Source: Hormiphora californensis
Taxonomy: Eukaryota; Ctenophora; Tentaculata; Cydippida; Pleurobrachiidae
NCBI GenBank assembly: GCA_020137815.1
Contig: CM035361.1
Span: 124,001-188,000, forward strand
Reading direction: 5' to 3'
Length of the DNA stretch: 64,000 bases
Within the stretch, counting starts at the first letter, position 1; the number at the start of each line of letters is the position of its first letter. Shown here piece by piece: positions 11,350 through 21,000 of the stretch. Under the pieces are notes generated by a model. The model ran no database searches. It was not told where the DNA came from and worked only from the letters and a program-made list of their open reading frames with translations. Both the position numbers and the translations under genes were made by a program.

Positions 11350-11760
11350 ACACGAAAATAGATCCCCACCGCTGCTCAGAAAATATTTTTTGTTTTTTGT
11401 AGCAAAGAGTAAAAACCTTTATTTTTCGGTTTTTATGTTCGTCAAGTGTTGTCTGGATAGATGCTTCATTGTTGATGACGTGGCATCGATAGCACACACG
11501 TGCGTTTATTTGGGGTGAAAGTGTTCGGGATATTATGATTTACCGGGAGAAAGGGTTTTGACAGGTATATCGGGGTCAAAAATCGTTAATTTTCTCTATC
11601 GGGAGAAGTTTATCCTCCCGGGAAATCGAGGTTCACGAAAATAGATCCCCACCGCTGCTCAGAAAATATTTTTGGTTTTTGTAGCAAAGAGTAAAAACCT
11701 TTATTTTTCGGTTTTTATGTTCGTCAAGTGTTGTCTGGATAGATGCTTCATTGTTGATTG
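11350..11760 (+). repeat. 127-bp direct repeat flanking a pogo-like fragment
   Basis: The copies at about 11350-11476 and 11634-11760 are almost identical (start CACGAAAATAGATCCCC, end GCTTCATTGTTGAT). The 157 bp between them carries the CCGGGAGAAAGGGTTTTG and CCTCCCGGGAAATCGAGG phrases of the pogo-like family. This is either a local duplication with insertion or a misassembly. Confidence 0.8.
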
Positions 11761-12704
11761 ACATACAACTGAAATGATGCTGCCTATCATCGAAAATCCC
11801 GAATAACAGTGGTCATCAGACATAATTGCCATATCTCGACGTGAAATTCGACGAGAAATTCGACGTGGAATGCGCCGCGTATTCGTAGTGAGAGAGACGT
11901 AAAGACTAACGAGAGAGAAGAGTTAAAGCGTGACAGCATTTGCTTAGTGCGGCGTGTCTCTCTGATCTGGTAGAATTCCTCATCGAATCCCACGTCGAAT
12001 CCAACGAAGGATTATGTCGGATGACCACTGTAAGGCATTAGGCAGATTGAGCCCCGCCGTGGTTTCCTTGAACATTCAGCCCGCCCTATACTTTGTAGTT
12101 CACGAACCAACAAAAACAGTCCTGAAACTACTGGTAACGTGCATAAAGGTCCGCCTTGTTCATTTTCCGTGGACTTTCAACTTGTCTCGCAAAAGACAGC
12201 ACTCTCTGAACCGGGCCGTGCGTGATGTTTTAGTTGTGCAGTAGGTATGACAATTTTTTCGTGTTTATCCGTTTATAATAAGATTGCTAAAGTCTAAGAT
12301 AATGATTTTCCCGCACTGTTGCGCCATTCTTTAGACCCTCAGCTACCACGTACAAGTGGTGGTTTTCCGCAGCATGCTAGGTTAAAGTTTCACCGGGCAC
12401 GCCCTGCTTTTTGTGATATTCTGGAGAATAGGAGATAATCCTACTGCTATAATTACAGTGGGACCTCGATTTACCATTGCACCTCGATATACCGTGCAGT
12501 ATACCGTCATTGTTGTTTTAGCATAATCTGATTGCACAGCATCTTACTCCTTCCATGTCCACCAGAATTATTATTTTTCCTTGCACCCATTGCATTTTGT
12601 TATTTTACACGCACGTTCATTAATTATTTTGCTTTTTTGTTATTCTATCGATCACACTTTTTTGATGTTTTAGCTTTCTAACCCCTATTCCTCTCCCTAG
12701 CACT

Positions 12705-15700
12705 ATGACAGATGAAGTCCCTGCTGATGGGGAAGAGAAGGATCTAGGATCCCTGGCCGTGTTTAACAATCAAATCGCCGGACATAGGGACGAAAAACCA
12801 ACCGAGACCCCTAGTATGTGAACTTTAGTTTTAGGGCCAGTCAAGATTGTCTTGATATGCTTATGACTGGCGTTAATAAATGTATCATTACTCTTATACT
12901 TCATTCGTAAAACTCAGAACTTATATGAGTAGTATATGCTGGTAATTCGCGGAAATAAAGCGAGAGTCAGGGCGATTAGAGTAATGTTAAGGAAGTGAGA
13001 GGTATGAGAGAGAGAGGCATGAGAGAGAAGTAGTGAGTTCAAGATCATTTCTCTAGAAATAGAACCATTGAACTGTGCATCGTTTGCCATCGTACTGAAG
13101 TCCCTCGCACACATCATCTGACACACGATGAAAGACGTAGCGCGCGACGACACAGGAGTTAGGGACTCCGCGCGAAATTCAGATCTTTTTTCCCACGACC
13201 CAGTGTGTGCCGCGCATAGTCTCCGATTGAGCTGACAAGGGCCAATGCAACTGATATCAAATATCTTGTTTGTGTATCTGCTAATGGAATTCCTTTTCAG
13301 GTTTCTTTACAAGTGGAGATGGTAAACTTTACAAAAACATATCATATGATGTCCGAGGAGAGAGGGAGTCCGCTTTTTACAAATCCGTTTTTAGTGAGGA
13401 AAATCTGGCCGGTTTCAGGAGATTTATGCCAACGTAAGATGGTTTGGCCGACACTAACATATGTTGATATCAACATTGTTGATAACAAAATGTGTTAGTA
13501 TCAACCATTGATTCAACAATCACAGCCTTCCGCAATCCGTATCTCGTAGTCGTATCGTCTATGAGTCCTCTACAATGGGAGGGCTCATTAGAGGTATTAG
13601 ATGACACGATAATATAACCGATCCCTTTCTCTATCTCCTCTCTATCTGATCAAATAAGGTCATCTGGGAATTAGTAAGCCGATTTTATGAGGGTGCGAGA
13701 TTAGAATCTATAAAATTAAAAGAGAGACAGCTGTCTGCTAGAAAAAGGAAAAATAGTACTACTATAAGAGAAGCATGCAACACAACAATCCTGTACAATT
13801 ATATCGCTACGAAGCGTTATAAAGGGACAGGATAGTTGTGTAGCATCTCTCTTTCTTTTAGCGAAGTTGCTCTCCCTCTCCTTTCTAACTCATCTCGGCT
13901 CTCCCTCTCAGCTCAAATTAATTTGTGTTTCAACTATATAGTTTCAAACTTTTCAACACTACTTTAAGCAAATTAATTTGAGCTGATGATGACGTTTCAC
14001 GTCGAAACCGTCCCGATTATCTTTTCCTGAAATAAAATCTCCGAGTCGTCTGCAGTCCTAAATAAACATTATTTCATTGTATCACTACTGAACATACTCT
14101 GCTCTGCTGGTTATGGGAAAGGGACCAAGCTTGATAATAATTTAATCTGTATCTCCCTCTCAGATTTTACAAGACAACTTTATATCGAGGTGTTAGCTAT
14201 CTCTGTCTAGCCGACGCTTGTCATGGAATGAAGGTAAGCTTTGTTGAGTAACTCAACAAGCTAGGATTATTTCAGATTTCTACCCTTGTTGTGGTATATA
14301 TCGAATTCATTCCTCCATTTATTATCCCCTCCGGAAAATTACAAACAATGAGAAGGTATGGCATACAGCATACTGTATTTAGCCGATGTAGTCACACAGA
14401 AATCACACATATGCTACTATTGTCCCGAAACTAACCCCTACCCCTCACAGTCACACAACATGTTACACGTCATGTAACACAACCTGTTGCTAGGTAGCGT
14501 GTGCTGCTGATATAAAAGTGGGCACAGTTGATATATACAGTCTGGATAGTGAAAAGAAGAAGGAGGTGCACCGGAAGAAAAATTTGGGCATCGCGCCGAC
14601 CCTTGGGTTCCGGTTTGCTGGTGCTAAAGTTTATAAACCTGCCTTGAAGACTACAACGACGTATGATAAGGTAGATGTTATGTTAGGTTTGTTTTGTTCA
14701 AACCGGGGCGCGGGGAGGGAGGGTCGAACAAGGCAATGTTAGGTATCATATTTATAGGAGCAGGGAGTTGGGGGGCAAGGGAGTTGGGGGGGCCAGGGAG
14801 TTACTGGGTAAGGAGTGGTTTGAGTAAAAAGGTTTTGGTGCTGTCTCGGTCTGGCAACTCTAGACCTCGTTTTGATTCTCAGATCGGGTCGCCAGACAGT
14901 TCTAGTGCCGAAATTCATATTTCATGGCTTACTTGACTTATTGAAATGAACATGTACCATGTCACCCTCCTCCCCATAACTAATAACTATTTTACTTCAG
15001 AAATGGGGCTTGTCGTTTACGCTAAAAGACGCTGCTAAAATGACGGAAAGTTACTTTGATAATGGTGAGACGATAAGGAAAGATGTCCTTCCCAATATTA
15101 TAAGGTACTTTGCTTGGGTACATCGTGTCCTGCAATTCTTCTCCAAATTTCCTAATTTACCGCCTTGGATAGCATGGTTCATTTGATGAGCCCCTGTTGT
15201 GCTAGGACTAAATCTGTCTAGTTTCGTCACCGTTTTGATTGACAGATCAGGACTACCTCACTAACAGTATTCACCTTGGTTTCAGTCAACTACAATCCCT
15301 TCGAGAGTACTACACCACCCAGACCTCCTTCTGGTTATGTAGAAGCAGTCTCCTGATGGTATATGACGGTGATACAATGGGTGTTTCCCTGATAAAGATG
15401 ATCGATTTCTCTCATTATGTACCCCAGGTTGGTAAAGTTTTGTTCAAACCCGGGGCGCGGGGAAGGAGGGTCGAACAAGGCATGGTTGGTTATAATTGGT
15501 ATGTTGCGGGAGGGCTGTTAGAGCATTGGCCAGACAGCTCCCCCACCGCAGTTGAAATTGCAACATTGTGCCCAGTTTGCTTCCAAATATTTAAAGCACT
15601 ATTAACCTTTTGGGTATTTGAAAGATTGGGGCACTGGCCCCCAGTTAGATAATGACCCTTTCTAATTCTCCAGGTTGACCCATCGGACAACACTCGTGTT

Positions 15701-15781
15701 GAGATAGGTCTGGACAACCTGGTAGACATCCTGACGCACATAAAAGATGGAACTACTGAACAATGGAAGATGAAGGAGTAG
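12705..15781 (+). CDS. IPMK: Inositol polyphosphate multikinase-like kinase, 7 exons
   Basis: Exons: 12705-12813, 13301-13433, 14164-14233, 14494-14670, 15001-15117, 15251-15427 and 15674-15781. All phases agree and give about 290 residues, close to compact animal and fungal family members. Recognisable blocks are the N-terminal NNQIAGH (matches HQVAGH of IPMK), YLCLADACHG (matches YLKLEDLTHG), the inositol-binding/catalytic core ADIKVG (family PxxxDxKxG), LGFRFAGAKVY, the SSLLMVYDG motif (family SSLLxxY) and IDFSHY (family IDFAH, Mg/ATP binding). Known role: phosphorylation of soluble inositol phosphates (IP3 to IP4/IP5) in nucleus and cytosol. The leading proline of the core motif is alanine here, and LED is replaced by LAD. 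Introns contain several small hairpin repeats. An IP3 3-kinase or IP6K relationship is less likely because of the short length and the N-terminal QxAGH. Confidence 0.88.
13769..13985. repeat. Two inverted repeats in IPMK intron 2
   Basis: One hairpin pairs about 13770-13797 (AACACAACAATCCTGT) with 13829-13856. A second pairs CTCAAATTAATTTG at about 13913 with its complement at 13970. The second is followed by a hammerhead-like core (see findings). The 45-bp stretch ending in CAAATTAATTTGAGC is also present at about 32537-32583. Confidence 0.65.
14692..14737. repeat. Mini hairpin repeat TTGTTCAAACC...GGGTCGAACAA, copy in IPMK intron 4
   Basis: Short inverted ends TTGTTCAAACC and GGGTCGAACAA flank a GC-rich core. 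Further copies are at about 15447-15482 (IPMK intron 6) and 25067-25116 (LC3 intron), with a half-copy near 22207. It is probably a tiny MITE family. Confidence 0.6.
15447..15482. repeat. Mini hairpin repeat TTGTTCAAACC...GGGTCGAACAA, copy in IPMK intron 6
   Basis: Nearly the same sequence as at 14692-14737, with the GGGGCGCGGGGA core. A nearby phrase, TTAGAGCATTGGCCAGACA, is related to the motif at 1916 and 1992. Confidence 0.6.
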
Positions 15782-17480
15782 AAGATTTGGGAGATGATTT
15801 ACACTCTAATTCTGGATGTAAAGAATAAAGATATCTTTGGGACACTATTTTATAAAGGATTGGGTACTTTTTGGAACTTGGAAGGACTGTGAATTATCAT
15901 TGTTTAGCTTATCTACTTTTAGGTTCTCTGTATGGCGGCGCCATACCCCATTTGACAGTGCACTCAGATGGGTCGCGGCGCCAGACAGTAGGTTCTTAGA
16001 TACTTCAGAGAAGGTTTCACTTCCTATTTTAGATTTTTTACAGTTAAACTTGAAGAAACCTCATCAAACATATTTTATATCCCTCACCTTTCAGAGCATT
16101 CTCCAGACATACCCTCAGCAAGCCCCCTTTGCAATTAAAACTATTATATTGCTGACATTATGGTAATACGACTACAAGCGGCGCTGTTGAGTTGAGTGGA
16201 CAAACCACCCACTCGGAAGCTTGCATGGTGATTTTCCCTCGAATTTGGGAAAACAATTAGATGGTCCGCTTTGTATTCTCTCTGCAGTTAGAATAGTTTT
16301 AGAAACTTAACCAGATACAACCTTACGCCATATATCTCATTTTTGAATATTTTTTAGATTTTTGGGGAAAAATTATTATCTATTCAGCTGTCAGAAACAG
16401 ATGGTTATGTACTATACGTGCTACTAGAACATGTTTAAATGTGTGAAGGTCGGGGAGAGATATTTATCGAGAGTTGTATCGGATATTTCCTTCGACCTTC
16501 ACAGCTAGCAGGTTGATAATGTATATCTTGTAATTTTCATGTGTATTATATTTAGTTAATTTCCTCTGGATGGTATGCATACCATAAAGTAACTTGTCGT
16601 CTTGTAATAACGAAACGGGACCAACTTGTAAAAAGTACCCAAATTGTGAGGTGAAAAGTAAGAGGAGGGGTTGTGCCAAGAGACAAGAGTTCACTGTCTG
16701 GCGGTGCTAAGTTTTGATAATCAAACAGCGAGTGGCCGAGGGGTCTGGCACTGCCAAACAGTGTTCAAGGGTTGGTAACGAAGTTACCCTTCCTTGCCGG
16801 CGCGTGAACTTCACGCCGTGAAGCGACCTGATTCCAAGCAGAGTGTGAGGTAATGTCGTTACCTCAAGTTCAAGGGGGAATCTGATAAATTGAAAGGGAC
16901 AAATTAACGATTGTCCGGTTTAAGGTTTTTAAACTTTTTACAATTTATAAACAGAGAACATAACAGATCGCAATATATCTCTCTTTACATCGTCCTAGTC
17001 GAGGGGTGATAATTGCAATTACATGATCTATAATCATCGGACAAATGGGGTGAAAACTATCACCAAATCTTAGAACCTGGCCAAAATATCTCATCTATAA
17101 TAGCGAACATATATATCACAAATAACGTCATTAAAGAACAATGGTGGGAAATATTTCGAGAATGAAATTAGTTAACGTCGCTGTTCTCCTAATATATTTT
17201 GTATTAGTCAAAGGGAGTAATAACTAACTTTATCTAAAAAAGTAGACACCCTCTGGCTTACTTTTCTCTGGATTTTAAAACAAATTTTCTAAAACTCGAA
17301 AATGAGGTCTTGGTAGCTCTGTCCAGCACTAACAGCCACCTGTCACCAAAAATATAAAAAACGGCGGGAAAACGGGGGAAATAGTTAACTTGGGGTTCAA
17401 TACACCAGTTAGCAGGAAAAAACTCCACACTTTGATCTCTCAAAACATCACTCTTTCTTTAAACGAAAGTCCATACAATT
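15782..17480. other. Intergenic, with a CTGGCGG hairpin and SINE-like sequence
   Basis: No exon was seen. A hairpin family with ends CTGTCTGGCGGTGC and GCACTGCCAAACAG lies at 16690-16760, with relatives at 15930-15990, 41256-41320, 42060-42118 and 46321-46348. Bases about 16725-16870 (GAGTGGCCGAGGGGTCTGGC, then TAACGAAGTTACCC) look tRNA-derived. The TACGAAGTTACCCC part recurs at about 55190-55275, so a SINE-like family is likely, but no intact tRNA is present. Confidence 0.5.
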
Positions 17481-17719
17481 TCATATCTTACTACACCTTG
17501 CACACCCCAAATACAGCGCTTTCGTTAACATGTTGACGTGACACGGCATCTGCTTCCTAAATCCCCCGTCCCCCGCCACAACCCTTCCCAGGGCAACTTC
17601 CTTGTTCACTCGGGTCATCATCGTATTGACATCCTCCGTGAGGGAGTACTCAGAGATGATGGAACAGAGATCGGAGATAAACCATGATCCTTGATTGATG
17701 TTCCGGAATGAGTAATAAC
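17481..17719 (-). CDS. Alternative terminal exon of the caspase: second p10-like subunit
   Basis: A single open exon follows a good acceptor (CCCCCTCCTCAG) and starts in the same phase as the proximal p10 exon. It encodes a caspase p10-type sequence: GYYSFRN with the substrate-pocket arginine, GSWFIS, EDVNTMMTRVNK, then KQMPCHVNML and a stop at 17481-17483. It has no internal intron, unlike the proximal copy. It lies 340 bp beyond the stop of the proximal p10, so it is either a mutually exclusive 3' exon of the same caspase or the remnant of a tandem gene. The reading frame is intact here, whereas the proximal copy has a frame break. Confidence 0.75.
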
Positions 17720-17954
17720 CTGAGGAGGGGGTCATTTAGATGGAGAATTATATCTCATTCTAGAGGGCGGGGAAGCCGGAATAGAAGTGGGGGAGAATTG
17801 TATTTGGAGGGGAAGAGTACGATAGAACGGGACCGTTCTGAACAATAATAATAGAAGAAAAGATAAATCTACAGAGAAATTAATTTTCCTGTTTATAGAA
17901 GCAGGTCAAACTTTCACAGGGTTTTTGTCGTCACAGTGCAGATATAGTCGTGCT

Positions 17955-18050
17955 GTTGGTTGTGATTTTGGCCATATATGGTGCTGTATGCTATAATGCC
18001 CATATATGGTGCTAAATGCTATAATGCCCATATATGGTGCTGTGGCGATA
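17955..18050. repeat. 29-bp tandem repeat, three units
   Basis: The unit CCATATATGGTGCTGTATGC plus ATAATGC is repeated about three times with minor changes. It contains the palindrome CCATATATGG, a perfect SRF (CArG) core. Confidence 0.8.
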
Positions 18051-18059
18051 CTCACACTA

Positions 18060-21000
18060 TTACAGGCTGGTGGATGACTTCAAACGGAGAGAGCCAGTCA
18101 GCATGTTAACATGGTAGGGCATCTGTTTCACGTACTCTCCACCGAAATTGTGATGATATCCTGTTAAAGAGAAATAATATTTAACTGGAGGGAGGGGGTC
18201 GTAATTTTAGTCTTAAAAGTCAAGGATGATTCAGAAATATGATAATCCGTAGATGATTCATAATAATGTTCCTCAAACCAACCTAGAGCGACCTTCCGGT
18301 TGACTCGCGTCATCATCGTATTAACATCCTCATACTTTTGAAAACTTGATAATCACCTCCAACAGGCACTGGATAAACCAACTACCGTCTTTTGTGTTAC
18401 GGAAAGCTAAAGTAACCTGCCGGAAAGTGGGTTAGGGGGAGCGATATGGGGACAGGGGTGGTTACTAACCACCGGTTAGGGGTTAGGTATTAGTTACCTT
18501 ACACTTCACTCCTAGTTAGCACTGGTAACCGGGGGGAATTAGGTGAGTGAAAAAGGAAGAGGTGGAAGTATGGCAGTGGGATACAATTCTTGAATGCTAA
18601 AATATGAGGTGCATCGTGGATATTAAAGGTGCTACATAAACATGAATCAATATTTTGTACGTTACGTTGTGTTTAGTTACCTAGGCAACGAACAGTCTGC
18701 ACTGTGACAACAAAACCAAATGAAATTAAGATAGAGAGGGAAAAAGAGAGAGAGAGAGAGATCCAAATCAATCTGAACAATTACAGCCCAACAATTATTT
18801 ATTTTTACACGCTATCCCAAGAGGGTCAGGGTGGCTGTTGACCAGCCCCTCAAATACCTGGTGCAGTGGCATATGAAATGTAAAAGTCGGCACAAGCAGG
18901 AATACTAATTGGTTTGCTGCTTTGCTGTTCAACATCATTATCATCACCCTTAGCATCGTGATCAATTAGCACCTTATTGGGAGAGGGATGGAGGAAATTA
19001 GCAGCTAATTGGGATGGAGGAAATAATATCTACATAAAACCGATATCTGGGTAAAGATAAAGTAAATCAGAACTTGTATTTGAGGGTCCGATATAACAAT
19101 ATACCTCCGTATTAAAGCTCTTTCCCCTGCACGCTTGAATAATAAACCATTTAGGGATTCCCCGTAGCGCCTTGCAACTATCTCCCTTGAACTGATTTAT
19201 AATATCGTCTATCTTTTTCTGAGGAATACAATAGGGGTTAGAAAGATTTGTTCTACAACATGTGTTGCAGGGCGAGGTGAGAGAGAGGAAGAGAAAGTGA
19301 ACTCTTGTTTTTCCGCTATATAATAAGGTCTCATGGTTATTGGTAAAGCATAATACGATAGTAAAATTGAAGACATTTTACTTTACCAGGCCCCGTGAAT
19401 AAATGTACACAATTGTATTCCGTAAGTGTGTGTGTGTACATAATTTATTATTTATGTACAAAACGATTCTGAAATATAAGGGGTCTGTGTGTGGGCGCGC
19501 GAGACACTCTCAAATCTCGTCTTCGCGCGTTCCAACAAATGCAGTAATAGTACACACTTCTAACTTCAGGAGATCTTGCTTCTGAGAGCAACTGACAACA
19601 TCTTGCATTTGATAGTTAAACTAGCAGATAGTTGGAGCAATTTGATGTTTCCGTATCGATTGGAAAACTTGGCAGAGGATCAAATTGTAAATTAAGAGAG
19701 CGGTGATCTAAACTTAACTCTGCCATTTTGGAATTTCAGTTTACATGTTTAGGTTTGTAATTTACTAGATAGAAGCACTATACTTTGGTCAACACGTGAC
19801 CTGTATGCCCTTATTTGGTCAGCACGTGACTATAACACTCACATCACGTCCATCAACACAGTTCAGTGCCTCATTCTCTCCGTGAGAGAGGAATACAGCC
19901 ACAAAGCAGTTATACTCGTCTAGCGCTGGGAAATCATTGACTATCATGTTCAGAACACTGCAGGGAGGAGGGGATGGGTTTAACACACACTGTATCCATG
20001 TTAAAGGTGGGTTTAGATTAATCTGTCGAACAGTTCGACTCGAACTCTCACATAAAATACGTTGTGAGCTACAACACAAGGTTTGGATAGTAATATTTTC
20101 AAGAGGATTACCTATCAAGATTTGTTTTGGTAAGGTTAGACTGAGGCTCGACATCAAACCCTAAACTCTTGAAAAGTTTCGCAGTTGCCTGAGCATCGAC
20201 TGTAGATCCTTTTCTGTCCTTCAAAGCTGATAAGAAGTGCTGATAAGAGAACACGTGACATGTATGCCCTTATTTGGTCAACACGTGACCTACATGCCCT
20301 TATTTGGTCAACACGTGACCTGTATGCCCTTATTTGGTCAACACGTGACCTGAACAGCCTTTGTATTCATACTCAATATTACTTACCGTGATTATTCCCT
20401 CTAGCAGAAGTATAATCCTCGTTATTGACAATCAAACAAAACCCTTTCTTTTTTCGAGCGTTCATAGAGTATGCAGGAAGTGCGTTAAAATCTGGCCTGA
20501 ATAGAGTTGATAGGAGTTATGGTAATAGTTTATTGATTTGGGGGCGACATGATCCCTGGATGACTGAGTCATCAAATCCTTCACAAAGGAGTTAATAGCA
20601 ATACTCGTGCTATTAAATACTAATTACCGTTTAATTGGCTCCTTCATTTCCTCTGCAGCAGAGGCCCCGTTACTGTCCCTGGATTTAGATTTAGTTGAGA
20701 ACATTCCATCGACATCCTGAGTCTCTTCATCTTCCGAGATCTCACCTGGGACGAAGCAATTAATTAATCTCTTATTAAGGTTTGAAATTTAATGGATTTT
20801 GAGAACACACGGGGCCGGGATTGCCATTTGCTCCCGGTCGGGCCCTGTGTAACTCACATTTTAGAAAATATCACCAACTAACCATCAACAGGAGAGATAG
20901 CAGAAGTAGCTCCATCAGCCTCCAGATATTTCACATTCAGAACAGGCAACCTATCAAATGCATCAATCTTGCTCTCGTTCCATACCTGCTCCCTGTAGGA

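Larger units (their letters stand above)
9790..12704. other. Gene-free interval between P450 and the IPMK-like gene
   Basis: No exon is supported here. It holds the 5' flanks of two divergent genes, the microsatellite at 10441-10680, a 127-bp direct repeat (about 11350-11476 and 11634-11760), pogo-like fragments at 11520-11640 and 12462-12515, and a TATAAAAG at about 10886 with no gene attached. Confidence 0.6.

Noticed and set aside
12014-12244. 76-codon ORF upstream of the IPMK-like gene
   Set aside because: No family resemblance, splice context or codon signal beyond chance.
16725-16800. tRNA gene (Leu/Ser-like A box)
   Set aside because: The GAGTGGCCGAGGGGTCTGGC start resembles a tRNA, but no anticodon arm or B box could be folded. 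A SINE-like repeat fits better.
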